A stretch of 64,000 bases of DNA from Congeria kusceri (taxonomy: Eukaryota > Mollusca > Bivalvia > Myida > Dreissenidae), in contig CM051024.1 in NCBI GenBank assembly GCA_027627225.1, positions 83,302,704 to 83,366,703 of the forward strand, read 5' to 3'. Numbering within the stretch: position 1 is the stretch's first letter; every line of letters starts with the position of its first letter. The notes below the pieces were generated by a model that ran no database searches, had not been told where the DNA came from, and was given only the letters and a program-made list of their open reading frames with translations. This document shows positions 10,240 to 21,640 of this stretch, in pieces. The position numbers were made by a program, and so were the translations under genes.

Positions 10240-12560
10240 CTACTACAGATATTCAGCTGAAACTTTACACGTTTTCAGCATCATTATACACGGCCTGTAA
10301 ACACTGGCTCCATATCTTTTTGGAGGTGAATGAAAATTGAGCTAATATGGTGCTTCCGATTAGTCAAAAACGTAAACAAAGTTAAGAGGTAGGTCTGGAA
10401 AATTCTATAATACAATAATTAAAAGCTCTATTTTAAAAATCTGGCAATGCAGTTCCACGTAGAAATGATTTCACTACACATATATGTAGACCGATTTGCA
10501 ATAAACAAAGAATTCTCAACATGAGAACTTTTATAAGTTGTAACATCGGGTCGATTTAAACGCAATTTTGACATTTGCGAATGTGTTAAATCATCTTTTT
10601 GCACAAAATGCAGGTAGTTTGGCAAACAGCACTCTTGTTATTGTTGTATGTATCTGTAGCATCTTACTGACGTTGACTTTGGACGGGTATTATACGTTAA
10701 TGTGTATTTTTAGCAAAGAGGTTGAGCCAATGCCATTGAGGTGGAGCTCAGAATAGGAGATGGAGCCAATGCACAATTGAATATATGGCTTTCTTTAAAT
10801 ACATTTAACCTCCTTAAATGATTATTCGGTTAGATCGTGTGCACACCAATATTGTAACTCTCATACAAATAGCTTTATTTAGACCGCACCTAAAATTTAA
10901 ATATCATTATAGAAGTTAAACATACAAGTACTATTACTTTCTATTATTATGTATGTAAGAACTAATCAATCTGTACAAGTATTGCTCAATTGACGCAATT
11001 TGTCAACGCTAACACATTGTGATTAACATATGAAATGAAACCAACTACACGTATAACGTAAACCATAATTATCATTTTCCATGAATTCTAATTTCATGTG
11101 TTTGTTTACAGGCATCATTTGTTGACACAGCGGCTAGAGTAAGGATTTAAAAAACAGCTTTAAGAGGCGAACAACCTATCTAATTGCAGTAAGCATACAC
11201 TATTATCGAAGCCGGACAGTTGTTTTCAAAACATCTTGCAATTGATTCCCTAATTTATAAACAGTCCCCCTCAAAACGACGAATGAACCCATACATATGC
11301 ATTTGGCTTACGAAGTTTGTTTAATGGCATGATCTAATATTAGCATATATATGCAAGAAGCTATGCTGTGGTACTATTGAAACTGTAGAAAACCCATGTC
11401 TAAAGTGACATTGCAATGGATTTTCATATCATGACGGCAATCTGTTTTTCAAATTTGATAACAGTGTGTAGCATATTATGTTGTATTGATCTATGATAAC
11501 GTTCTATAACATGGCGCATTTATATTCAACTTTGATAATTCTATGTGGCTCTATTGATAGATGAAAACTGTCTGTAGCATGATGCTGTATAGAAATTTGA
11601 TACCTTTATGTAGCTTATTTTGAGGCTGTATTCCGTTTAAATAAAAAATAACAAAATTTTGTACAATTTTGTTTTTAATAAAAGCATAACAAAATATAAA
11701 TAATATGAATTTTATTTATTTTAGTAACAATCAATAGCCAACATGCTCCTCACAATATAGAAACATTATCAAAATAAGGTAATCACAATAGAGATCAAAT
11801 TGAAGATCCAGAACAAAAATCACATTATTTGAAAAGTAACCTCATGAACAACCAAAGTGTTATAAAAGTCTTATTGATCATTTAAACAAAAGTGAAATAA
11901 TATGAACAATAACAAAACTGTCAGATTTAATAATAAACAAGAACCATGACACATAATATACTTCCCCCGCCAAAGTGCGACTATTCAATGCATGTTCTGC
12001 GCATTATATTTGTTGGTGGACAGCAAATCTTGCGAAGATAAATTGTATGGCTTGTATTTATATATGGATTAAAAAGTATAATATTATTGTCAATGTAGTT
12101 ATCAAACAATAGAATATTGATTGATATATGCCTTTAACACTTAATATGATACACGTAAATAATCTTCCAATCGCAATCGTATGATATTATTGGCTGAACC
12201 TCTTTGATAAAAATACATATTATTGTATAATGCTGGTCCAAATACAACGTCAATAAATTGAAAGTAATATAAATAACAATAATACGTGTATTGTTTGCCT
12301 CGATACCGGTATTTTATGCCAAAAAATGATTAAATACATCGGCAAATGTCAAATTTGTGTTTGAATCGACTCGATGTTATCATTTATAAAAGTCCTCACG
12401 TTGAGAATGTTTTGTTTACTGCAAATTGGTCTACATTTATATATAGTATAATTATTTCTACGTGGAACTATTTTCATTCACCTCCAAAAAGTGGTGGAGC
12501 CAGTGTTTACAGGCCGTGTAATATAAGGTCACAGGCTAATGCCCATGACTGTGAGCTGCA
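10240..12560. repeat. large inverted repeat, arms of about 370-500 bp
   Basis: The left arm (about 10280-10740) is the diverged reverse complement of the right arm (about 12190-12540). Landmarks: ACACGGCCTGTAAACACTGG (left, 10287) against its complement near 12505; TTTTTGGAGGTGAATGAAAA; TTCCACGTAGAAAT; GTAGACCxATTTGCA; GTTGACTTTGGAC-like; TTTTTAxCAAAGAGGTTxAGCCAA. The 1.4-kb spacer (10760-12180) is AT-rich without recognisable coding sequence. Confidence 0.75.
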
Positions 12561-12599
12561 ATTAGCAGAATTATGCCATTTTTGTACCTAGAAATATTC

Positions 12600-12775
12600 A
12601 GGCTAAAGTTTGTGTGCAAGTACATATCTCTGTAACTACTACATATATTCCATTGAAATTTCACATACGTTTTCATGGTCATTGTGTAAGGTCACTGACA
12701 GAATAAATATACTATAAAAGCGGAGTGTATACTAGAGTGCGCTGTCCTGAGACAGCTCTTGTTTAGAATACAGTT
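12600..12775 (+). repeat. interspersed repeat 3' part
   Basis: CTGTAACTACTACATATATT, AAATTTCACATACGTTTTCA, a GGTCATTxTxTAAGGTCACTG block and a terminal GAGACAGCTCTTGTTT repeat the order seen at 14860-15030. Confidence 0.6.
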
Positions 12776-13085
12776 AAGCAGAGTACCATAGTAAATTCCC
12801 ATATATCCTGTCTGGTTTATCTTGTTAACACTATTGCTACTAGTATTTTGAATAGTTACAGAAATAACGTTTTATCACAGAATATCTTTGGTGAAGAAGG
12901 CAGCATTGTGTACTGTGACCTCAGTTGAGTTAATAAAAATCTGTCACAAATATGAAGTGTATATTTTATAAAAAGAATTGCAATCTGCTCTATTGCAATA
13001 CGGTATAAATCTCAGTCATAACCTATTTTTTACTTCATTGTGGATATAATATAAAATTTACATTGTATTTATTGTTCTTCTCTAG

Positions 13086-13160
13086 GTGAAGAAGTGCATT
13101 CAGAACAAACAATCGGATCCCATGAAACCTCAAAAGAAGCCAGACCTAAAATCAATCCAT
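13086..13160 (+). pseudogene. integrase zinc domain end / linker exon
   Basis: 75-base exon between CTCTAG and GTAAGT, open in phase 0, reading VKKCIQNKQSDP, then a Lys/Pro-rich linker and KSIH. It continues NIREY from the previous exon: V-K-x-C is the usual position of the first zinc cysteine. The second cysteine expected at C-x2-C appears as Asn, so zinc binding is probably impaired. Confidence 0.7.
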
Positions 13161-13439
13161 GTAAGTTTGCCTATATTTAGTACATGATTCAAAGAACATT
13201 AACTTTCAGTAGAACTTATCAAGGATTGAAAGGGAAAAAGAAACTTCATATTTTCAAGATTGCATTTAACCTAGACGGGGCATAACTGTTTTACATACAG
13301 CTTTTTTTTAAATCTCAAAACATGCAATTATACGTTCATGAGGTACTAGTATTTGTATCTGGAGTAGGCTTTCCACATAATTATTGTACTGTGTGAAGTC
13401 TCACTTTGTCCTACGAAAAAAAGATTAGCAGCCACATTG

Positions 13440-13830
13440 TTTCAGTTTTGCAATTAAGATGAGATATTGATATAAGTCCAACAATGTTCATCCAATCTTC
13501 ACCAAACTTCATGAACATACATGTGGGCATAATATCTCGGCCAAATTTAATTATCAGCCAAATGTCCCCTGTAATTTTGGAGTTATGGCCCTTGAATTAT
13601 CAAAAATTGGCTTTTTGGCCGTTTCCGTTCTCTAGGTCAAACAGTTCATAGCCGATCTTCACCAAACTTGGTGAAAATCTTTGTTGACCTACATGTATTA
13701 TCTCGGTAAAGTTTGATAATCAACTAAATCGTCCGAATAACTGTGGAGTTATGGCCCTTGATTATCTAAATTTTGCCTTTTTAGCTATTTAACCTAGAGG
13801 GGACATAACTGTTTTACAAACAGCTCTTTT
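13440..13830 (+). repeat. modular repeat (GGAGTTATGGCCCTTGA type)
   Basis: Two modules of about 180 bp, each with ATCTTCACCAAACTT, ATAATCTCGGxxAA-like, GGAGTTATGGCCCTTGA and a TTGxCTTTTTxGC block. Lies in the intron between 13160 and 13890. Confidence 0.65.
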
Positions 13831-13889
13831 TAATTGTACATTTAACACGTTTTTATTGTTTTGTTGTACAACAATTATATTTTTTTCAG

Positions 13890-14122
13890 GTTATACAAGC
13901 ATTTTAATAAGTAGGGTGCGATGTGACGCGTCCATTCATTGAGACGCCAGCTGGCATTCGTTATATTTTCACAGTCACGGACTCTTAGACAAAATGGGTC
14001 GAGACTTTCCCGATTCCAAACACGTCTGCGCAGGAGATGTCAAAATGTAGCAAGAAATAATATACAGACATGGGGTAATAAATGCCATATTGACGGACCA
14101 GGGCAGGGAGTTCATTAATCAG
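13890..14122 (+). pseudogene. integrase catalytic core exon (first two Asp)
   Basis: Bounded by TTTTTTCAG and a GTACTG donor. Reads VGCDVTRPFIETPAGIRY then IFTVTD, TKWVETFPIPNTSA and, after a frameshift near 14060, HGVINAILTDQGREFINQ. The two catalytic Asp codons are at 13920-13922 (in GCDV) and 14096-14098 (in LTDQG). Two adjacent TAA codons near 13905, a TAG after VTDS and the frameshift break it. The match to Gypsy/Ginger-type DDE integrases is strong by family motifs. Confidence 0.85.
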
Positions 14123-14439
14123 GTACTGGTGCCTTGAAATAAAATATGTAACTCAAATTATGCATATGGGGCATTGATCAACTTCAAAACATGCAGATTC
14201 AAGATAATAATCATTAAACAATAGAGGTTTCTGTTTAATGCTCCAAACCGATCAATTGTTTATTTTTTTAAATTCTGATGTTTTACAGACACTTTTTCTG
14301 TCATGCATTATGTGTTAAAAACGCCATTCAAATCGGGGCTTGATCTGCCATTAGCCAATATTAACACAAAAAGCTAAATTATTGGGAGACGGAAGAAAAT
14401 TATGTAGAACAAAAATATGTTGTGGTTTGAAAGCATAAT

Positions 14440-15030
14440 GGTGAAGTGATTACTATCAAATGTATTTTTTTTTAATATCAACGTCTCCATCAGGGAATGC
14501 AATCCCTATAACAATGTTTTGTTTTTTGACAGATTTATGCCCCTTTTTAAATTAGAAACTTTGGTTAACGTTGTTCATTTAGTCCAATATCTTGAAAACT
14601 ATCAAAGATATTTAATTAAAACTTAGAATACTTTTTTACTATCAACGTCTCCACCAGGGAAAGCAATCCCCATCATTCTGTTTTCGTTTTTGGCTAAAGA
14701 GCATTTGGGGGCATGCATATGTCACATAACAGTGACATCACCTGTTAGCACGACTATGCTCTGAATAGTCCGAGCTATACTACTCACCTGTTTGTCAGAT
14801 TCGGCGTCAGTTTAATGTTCTGGTTAAGGTTTGCATGCAACAAGCGCATATCTCTGTAACTACTACAGATATTCAACTGAAACTTCACACATGCCTTCAG
14901 GGTCATTATATAAGGTCACTGGCAAAGGCCCATAAATGTGACCAGCATTTTAGCAGAATTATGCCCCTTTCTGTTTTGACAAAGGTCCATAACTTTGACA
15001 AAGCGGCTTGAGCCTCAGACTGCTCTTGTT
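14440..15030 (+). repeat. interspersed repeats in the integrase intron
   Basis: 14450-14720 holds two modules with CAACGTCTCCAxCAGGGAAxGCAATCCC, about 170 bp apart. 14755-15030 is the fullest copy of the GGTTAAGGTTTGC element, with ACTACTACAGATATTCAACT, CAGGGTCATTATATAAGGTC, AATTATGCCCC and a terminal CTGCTCTTGTT. Confidence 0.6.
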
Positions 15031-15118
15031 TTGCTTGTTTACCATCCCAGTGACCAGATTTCATTATATTTACAGCAAATCGGCATGCTCAACATTTTCG
15101 TAAACCTAACTATTTCAG

Positions 15119-15229
15119 ATTTATAAACCAGGAGTTGTGTTCCACGTGGGACATAAAACACAAAGTGACGGCTGCCTAACATCCACAGACTAACGGGCGT
15201 GACGAAAGAACGAACCAGATAATTAAGCG
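15119..15229 (+). pseudogene. integrase core exon with the catalytic Glu
   Basis: After a TATTTCAG acceptor the frame reads FINQELCSTWDIKHKVTAA, a TAA where Tyr is expected, then HPQTNGRDERTNQIIKR, and ends phase 2 before GTAAAT. The Glu of N-G-x-x-E-R at 15204-15206 is the third catalytic residue of the DDE triad. Phase 2 fits the next exon at 19171, which begins with the base completing Arg. Confidence 0.85.
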
Positions 15230-15589
15230 GTAAATATTTCATTGTTCACCACTGTTTTTTCTCTAGAAAATCATAAATATAATATAATAATATAAATCCA
15301 CCACAGTTGTTTCTTAGCAATGTCTCTACCAACAGTAAAACAAACAAGGGTTTGCAGTGTTAATCAGTAAGAATATGAACAGAGTTATGAGCATAGTTGT
15401 CGTTATTTTAGAATTTGATAAACGTTTCAAATGAATTCCCTCTTATAAATCTGTCTTAGGTTACAAAACCTCTGAATCAAATTTTTTAGTGTTAAATCTA
15501 TGAGACAAAGGGGCATTAATGTGTATAAATGTATCGAAATACAAATCTGAGTGATGAGGGGCATTGCACATTATGACATGGTTGTTTTT

Positions 15590-15930
15590 TTTTTATCCCC
15601 TCCCCCGTATAACAAAGTTGTAAGGGGGTATACTGGAATCGGCTTGTTTGTCCGTACGTCCGTCTGTCTGGATGTCTTTTGTTTTTTGCCAGAACATAAC
15701 TTTTAACACTTTTAGATATTAACTTTAAACTTCATACATGGATAGATGGTTGTTAGGTGACGTGCAGTGCACAAGAATTAGAAATAGCTGTATTATTTCG
15801 GAGTTATTCCCCTTTGTCAATTTTCCTTGTCCGGCGATTTTCTCAAAAACTACTAAAGAGACAAACCAACATACATAAATAGAAGTTAATTATAGTCCAG
15901 TCAATCGATATTCCAAACTCAAACTAATTG
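15590..15930 (+). repeat. interspersed repeat (GGGGGTATACTGG / GTCCGTCTGTC type)
   Basis: CCCCTCCCCCGTATAACAAA, a GGGGGTATACTGGAATCGG block, GTCCGTACGTCCGTCTGTCT, ACTTCATACATGGATAGATG and GTGCAGTGCACAAGAAT. Partial related copies lie at 18650-18850. Confidence 0.6.
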
Positions 15931-16610
15931 CAACAGTTATGTTATCAACATTAAATAATAAAGTAATGAATAAAATTCATGCTGTATAAGTCTAGAAAAA
16001 ATATTGGTGGGAAACCCAAAAATAAGCAGCAACAATTATTAGCATTTTCCTCAAGTTGAAAGTATGTTATCAAAGTATTTATTGCTTAAAAGATGCCAAA
16101 TTAGTTAGAATTTGTTAAGCAATAGAGGTTTGTCATATATTTTCGCGACTGTTGCCAAAATGACGAAAAAATCAACCCTTATGTTGTATTCTGGTAGAAA
16201 TGATTCAGTTTAATACATTAAAATGTTAATAATTAAATATTTACTGCCATAGGTTGCAAATAATAAACTTACCCAGCAGACGAACTATGAACGGGCAGTT
16301 AAGCCAAATTGTACTTTATAACGATGAAATGTAAATCGCATTTTTTTGTTTTGGCTGGAAATACGTTTTTAGGACATTTTGTACTAATTTGATAAAATAC
16401 ATTAAATGAATGTCTATTTCTTGTAAGGATGAAGTCTGCTCCGGTGATATGTAAAACCTGCCACCATAACACAGATGATAGACAAGTGCAGATCACACAT
16501 ACGGGATAGAATGAATACACCATGCTAGCAGAAGATGCTATGATTCCATATATGCTGTTCCGGGACATCGGGGACGAATTTGAAAATTGTTGCATGACTT
16601 CTATTGGTTG
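15931..16610. other. no recognised gene
   Basis: AT-rich intronic sequence. The 98-codon minus frame 16299-16595 has no recognisable motif. 16440-16610 precedes an AG at 16618-16619 but no coding pattern is supported. Confidence 0.45.
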
Positions 16611-16613
16611 TAG

Positions 16614-16916
16614 TTGCAGGACACAATCACTACTACAGAAAATCAGTTTAGTTTATTTCTATTCGCAAAGTTTGCAAGCTCTACACATGTCAATGTAGTT
16701 CGTTGTAGTGACACGTATTTGGCAGGGTTAGACCTTGCTATAGAACAAGTTGTGATGCGATTAGTCACAACAGGTAGAATGACACATGGGAAAGGTCCTT
16801 TAAAGACCCAGCATTCCCATTTTTTATTGTCAATGCCATCTTGTTCTGAAATCAACAATGTGATACAGTATTTCGGTGGCAAAGAATTTCTGACAAGTCT
16901 GAAAAAAAACACATAA
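16614..16916 (+). pseudogene. fragment of an uncharacterised invertebrate repeat-associated protein
   Basis: An open frame of 100 codons reads VVRCSDTYLAGLDLAIEQVV, then TTGRMTHGKG, QHSHFLLSMPSCSEINNVIQ. I recall the pattern 'VRRSDRxWAGLxxDLxIEQxLMRxxKxxGGLTxGRG ... WxxSMPxCxxxN' from many uncharacterised proteins of bivalves and cnidarians, whose function I do not know. It matches in order with losses around the 'KTTGG' block. It sits in an intron of the integrase gene and is likely an inserted, unrelated fragment. Confidence 0.45.
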
Positions 16917-17758
16917 ACAATGTAAATCTTGTCCTTTTAAACAATTTTTGTTTATATTCTGGTCAATTTCGAAACTGGTGTTACATCAGACTTACCCGTT
17001 AGTGTGTATGAAGCAACAGTTGTGGGCAACAAATTTGTTAATTCAATGGAAGGACACAATATTTTTTATTAAGTTCAGGTCATAACTGTTGTTGGTGCTC
17101 AACAAAGTAGATACTGAATTGGTGAACTTAGATCCACAGTTACGTTTTAAAAGATTTATGCCTGCACAGAGATCTGTTGACTATATTTACATCATGTTTT
17201 CATTTAAACTCTGTTGTGTTCTTTCCACATTATGTTGATATCATGGCACAACTCAACAAATCTACAAAATAATTGCATGCAGATGTTCCATGGTCACTTT
17301 GAGATTGCGGTGTTGTTTCTAATGCATGCATGTGGAACAATGTTTACATCATGTCTTGTATAATTATTATTGTACTGATTGATATTTACATTTAATCGAA
17401 ATAAAACATCGTTACATAGAATTATAAATACATTCTTTAAACTAAGTAAAATCCAGCTGCATCAGCAGGAGAGAACTTTCATTAGCAGCACACGTTTTTT
17501 ATTTACATGTATGGCAAATGACCGATTGCCAAATATATCACCGCACATTACAAAAACACATAGCACATACAAAACACAAATGAATAAAACTGAGGTCACC
17601 GCCTTGGGAACGGTCAATGCAAAGCATTTGGGTTTACACCGCTTTACGGGCGCCGGGACATTACACTTTATTTATCATAGTAATACATTTAAGTGTAAAT
17701 GAAGATTAATCTTATAACATCGCAATTAAAATTTAACAGTAACACATGTTTGTAACAG
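16917..17758. other. no recognised gene
   Basis: AT-rich sequence. A 107-codon frame at 17379-17702 has no known motif. Confidence 0.4.
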
Positions 17759-17865
17759 GATGTGGCTATAGTGCCCTACCGATGGCTTGTTACAGAAAAA
17801 TGTTATGATGGACAGACACGCCAACCGACAACTGCAAACCATTATGTCGCCTATTCTTTGAAGAG
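17759..17865 (+). pseudogene. possible exon with an IVPxxWL motif
   Basis: Between GTAACAG and a GTATGG donor the frame is open and reads DVAIVPYRWLVTEKCYDG and ends HYVAYSLKR. A 'xVxVVPxxWL...CxWPP' block occurs at the N-terminus of DUF4806-type, transposon-associated proteins. The resemblance is limited to this block and is a weak inference. The next candidate acceptor (TTACAG before 18019) leads straight to a stop. Confidence 0.3.
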
Positions 17866-17989
17866 GTATGGATACGGCATCTCTTTGTACATTATCATGA
17901 GTTCAGATAATTATATTAATTTACATGTATTCAGGATGGATAGTTATAAAGAAGGAAAACGAAGAGAATAAATTCAATAATGTACAGGA

Positions 17990-19160
17990 TAAAACACACA
18001 ATTCCATACTTATTACAGGTAGATCTATAGAACACAATAAAGGACTACAAAATGACCCATAGATATTGTCTCATGATGGTGAACATTTCCGCCAAATAAT
18101 TTCAAAATCCATCTTAAAATGACAGCGTTAATGACTGGACAGGAGAAACAGGTAAGGGACTTATAAAAGAGATTACTAATTCAATGTAATTACCATTTAA
18201 GTACGTAATGTCTGGATCTTAAGCAACGTAGCAGAATTGCTAGAATTATAATTCTTCTACTATTAATATTAGCCAAATTACCTGCACCAGTTTAACCCAC
18301 CCACTTTTTCTTTTCTTATTGGCAAACAACACATCACCAGTGTCCAGATTCATGCTCATATCAACTCGTTACTTAGTTTAAAAATAAATACATTTTGTAT
18401 AATATATTAAAAATGATCAGTTGTGAAATAAGTGATTAAATTGGTACACACTCACATTCATGCGTTTTTGTATATTAAAAAAATATTGAATCAGACATAC
18501 CATTTGTGTGGGTTTTTTTTCGGTTATTTCCACCAATTAGATTTTCTAGAATTTTGACATTTTGTCAGCCATAGTATGTAGATTTCAAAACAGTGGTATT
18601 TATTTCTGTTGCAATTAGTTGGAGGTTATGGGCCTTTTTACCGTTTTTAGCATGACTGGACTATTAAGTGGAATGCAGTGCACAAGAATTATAACTCTGA
18701 CTAGTTGCATTATTTACGAAGTTTTGTCAATTTTCCTTGTCCATTCTTTTTTCTCAAAACCTACTGAAGTATTGAACTCAAACCTCAAACATGGATAGAT
18801 GGTAGTTAGGCGGAGTGCGTGCACAAGAAATATAACTATAGCTGCATTTTTATGGAGTTATTCTCATTTGGAGGATATTGGCGACAAGAACAGTGGCATT
18901 TCTAGTTTTTTATTGCAACACTTTAACCCGAGGTTTTTGTTACAACACTCTAACACAGACAATGGGGCAAGTAAAAAACCTCACCAAATAGTCTAGCTAA
19001 CAGAAATCTTAAAACTTATATTAATTAATTTTAATGTGCAGTGCATTCAACAATATTTCACAAAAAAGCTGCTATTCTTTCATATCAGACAGTGATGTGC
19101 AACACTGGAGCACTCAATTATTGTTAGTTGTTTGTTTAAAACTGCACTAATAGTTTCTTT
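17990..19160 (+). repeat. intronic repeats and unclassified sequence
   Basis: 18590-18960 repeats the 'CATGGATAGATGGTxGTTAGG', 'GTGCACAAGAAxTATAACT' blocks of 15730-15790. The remainder is AT-rich without a supported gene. Confidence 0.5.
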
Positions 19161-19170
19161 GGTGTTTTAG

Positions 19171-19342
19171 GGCTTTGAGCAAATTGATTAATGATGTACA
19201 GAACGACTAGGCTGAACGCCTGGAAGAGGTCCTGTTCTCTATTCGGACCAAAAAACAGTCATCCACAAAATACAAACCTTTCTTCCTGCTGTATGGACGC
19301 GAAGTCATATACCCAAGTCAGCTGCAAACTCTGGATTTGGAT
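19171..19342 (+). pseudogene. integrase core C-terminal exon
   Basis: After GTGTTTTAG the frame reads ALSKLINDVQND, a TAG (Trp expected), AERLEEVLFSIRTKKQSS, TKYKPFFLLYGREV and TLDLD before GTATGT. The 'VLFxxRTxxQxSTxxxPFFLxYGRE' block is diagnostic of Gypsy/Ginger-type integrases, directly after the catalytic Glu region. The single stop is the only break in this exon. Confidence 0.85.
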
Positions 19343-19459
19343 GTATGTTAAGAATATTATATATTATACGAGAGAATAAAGAAAATCGAAGAAAAAAATT
19401 GTCAAGTTAATTTTGAAACCTAACTCTGAAAATTAACCAGCATATTTCTTTGTTTTATT

Positions 19460-19745
19460 TAATTATGCCCCCACCCCCACCCCATCGAAAATGGCGGGTA
19501 TATTGGTTTGCTTATGTCGGCCTGTCTGTCGGTCGGTAGACGACTTTCGTTTCCGCTCTCAATTAAAGTCCGATAGTTTTTATCCGATTCTTCAAGAAAT
19601 CCATTAAAATGTTAGCGGGCATAATATCTCTGCCAGGTTGGATAAGCTAAATCTCCCAAGGAACTGCGGATTTGTGGCCCTTGAATTATCTAAAAGTTGC
19701 CTTTTTAGCAGTTTGTTCTGAAACTTGAAAAGTTTGGTGTCATTG
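19460..19745 (+). repeat. interspersed repeat (TATGCCCCCACCCC type)
   Basis: Begins with ATGCCCCCACCCCCACCCC and GAAAATGGCGGGTATATTGG, contains GTCTGTCGGTCGG, GCGGGCATAATATCTCTGCC and TGTGGCCCTTGAATTATCTA, i.e. the 13440-13830 module style. Confidence 0.6.
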
Positions 19746-20039
19746 CAAATCTTTTCAAATCAATGTTTCGAGCTGCAAAAAGAAGCGACCGGAGTTGCAA
19801 TGGTGACATTCGCCGAGAAACTGAATTCCTGTCCAGTGACGTCCTTTATTAATGAGGTTTGTTTGGCATAGCATAAGCCTTAAAATTATTCTATATAATA
19901 ATATAGAATAATTAGAATATATTGGTTCTTTCCATAAGTAATTCATATTTATCTAGTAGTATGTGTTTTATTATATTCCCGCATATAACCTCATATTTAT
20001 ATTTCCCATAACCAGCTGAGATATTGCGTAAATGGCTCA

Positions 20040-20100
20040 TGCTTGACTGTCAAAGGTCAGGGTCACAATTAAAGGTCAATACAGAATTGTTATTGGCTTC
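20040..20100 (+). repeat. single AGGTCA-type module
   Basis: TGACTGTCAAAGGTCAGGGT followed by TCACAATTAAAGGTCAATAC and ATTGGCTTC match the 6540-7110 module. Confidence 0.5.
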
Positions 20101-20184
20101 ATTACTAGGACAGGTAATGGATTGAATTCATAAATAGTTTTGATCGTGGATTAGGAACACTTATAAATACCATCAAACTTTCAG

Positions 20185-20531
20185 GTGTCAGCAGAACAGG
20201 AAGAAATGATCGAAGCTTTCCATCAAGCATTACTGAAGGTTATAAAACCAGAGATGTCGAAGACAATTGAATTTATAGAATCCAGCTTGCTTCTTTCATC
20301 AGTTTTGACACATTATTTCCTGTCAGGAACTCATCCTGTGGAGGTTACACCAACTTTGCACAAAAATCCGCCATTTATTGTAATGCATCGATGGATATTT
20401 GAAGCTTCTATCCAAAGAAATGACTGACGGGTGGTCACCTAAGGAGGACAGTAATTTGAGGATGTTTTTCATGCCCTCATAAACTGCTGTTCACTGGCCA
20501 GAGGGAGATTTTACGATATTTCCATTCTTAA
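20185..20531 (+). pseudogene. linker exon between integrase and protease
   Basis: After TTTCAG the frame (phase 0, continuing TLDLD) reads VSAEQEEMIEAFHQALLK, then EMSKTIEFIESS, YFLSGTHPVEV, and stops at 20425-20427. A second frame from about 20405 (LLSKEMTDGWSPKEDSNL, VHWPEGDFTIFPFLK) runs to a GTTTGT donor at 20532, which suggests a frameshift near 20404. The charged start is compatible with the helical linker after an integrase core. The rest is unrecognised. Confidence 0.55.
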
Positions 20532-20574
20532 AGGTTTGTTATGAGTTAAATTGTACATGTATAGTGTGTGTTTG

Positions 20575-20652
20575 CATGTGGGCTTGCGTGCGTGTGTGCG
20601 TGAGTTGATAAGTAAGTCAGTGAGTGAGGCAGTGTATGAGTCTATGAGTGAA

Positions 20653-20688
<36 letters not shown>

Positions 20689-20710
20689 TGCATGCGCATG
20701 TGTGCACACA
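20575..20710. repeat. TG dinucleotide microsatellite
   Basis: GTGTGTGTTTGC, TGCGTGCGTGTGTGCGTG and a pure TG run of about 15 units at 20655-20685. The 72-codon minus frame 20511-20729 is an artefact. Confidence 0.9.
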
Positions 20711-20854
20711 TGTATATATAGAACTTCATGATACCAGAAACTCAATGTTTTATGAGACCATTTCCTATATGTAAAAAATTTCAAGTGCCCTATATTTAGG
20801 TTCTACTATTACTAAGTACTATTTTAACCATTAATGTATTTGTTGTCATATTTT

Positions 20855-21007
20855 TACGTGGACTTCAATATGCATGATGTACTTATGCTGACACACTGTA
20901 GTAGAAACAATCATTGGGTTTTCTTGGTGGCCAGTGTCAAGACATAGACCGTTACCATTTACGACTCGCTGGATGGTGACATCAAGGCTTTGTTTGGTTT
21001 TGTTCCT
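20855..21007 (+). pseudogene. Ulp1-like cysteine protease exon (catalytic His and Asp)
   Basis: Reads YVDFNMHDVLMLTHCSRN, NHWVFLVASVKT, a TAG, TVTIYDSLDGD and ALFGFVP, ending at a GTAAGG donor. The N-H-W block (His codon 20912-20914) and the I-Y-D-S block (Asp codon 20963-20965), separated by about 16 residues, are the His and Asp signature of the C48 / Ulp1-adenain protease fold. One stop lies between them. By position it follows the integrase, as expected for a fused protein. Confidence 0.7.
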
Positions 21008-21583
21008 GTAAGGTTCAAAGCAGTGTTTCTATGTATATAAGGTTATTAAATAAAAAACAAAAGCAATAACCTTGTTTACATTCTATACAGTCTCAAGTGC
21101 ATTGAACACTCATATTTTCATACTAAATGACTATCAGTTTAACATTTACAATATATGCAATTTGTTTGGCGTTTTTAGTATTCAGTATATGAATTGAGTT
21201 TTGTCACTTATAACATTTTTAAATAATGTTTTATTAATTGAGTAAATGGTGTTTCAGAATTGTGTATTTGCACAAATACGCACTTAATCTGTTGCTCTGT
21301 ATAAATTATAAACATATACATTATTCATGAATTGTATACTGTGTTATATTTGATTCGATGAGTTTTAATACCTCGGGTAAGCAAAACAATGATGCATTTT
21401 ACAGCTATTTGGAATTCTGTTCATTTGATTTTGCACTATTTGAACGTTTTTCTTGTCCTGAATTATTTAATTTATAAAAATCTATGTTTAACAGACGAAA
21501 AATGATTGTTTCAGCATGCTCATGTGTCAATGAGCCTAGGTGGCCTATATAAGATGGCCTAGACCACTGGGAATACGTATCAA

Positions 21584-21640
21584 CACCATGCAACAGACAG
21601 CATGATAGGTGTTTTTGCTTTGATGGTAATGTTGTGCATC
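21584..21640 (+). pseudogene. degenerate Ulp1 cysteine box
   Basis: A frame reads ATDSMIGVFALM and a neighbouring frame supplies MQQT just before. The family box is Q-x(4-6)-D-C-G-V-F-A. Here the positions for Asp and Cys read Met-Ile (21602-21607), so the nucleophile is not visible, and a frameshift lies at about 21594. No splice border is clear. The call rests on its place between protease and PHD pieces. Confidence 0.4.

Larger units (their letters stand above)
8389..13085 (+). other. large intron of the integrase gene, filled with repeats
   Basis: Runs from the donor at 8389 to the acceptor AG at 13084-13085. It holds a bivalve-type repeat (8586-8700), a G-rich tract (9592-9618), a hairpin (10173-10231), a large inverted repeat (10240-12560) and AT-rich sequence. 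No other coding piece is recognised. Short frames at 9153-9374, 10428-10756 and 12346-12591 lie in repeats. Confidence 0.55.
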
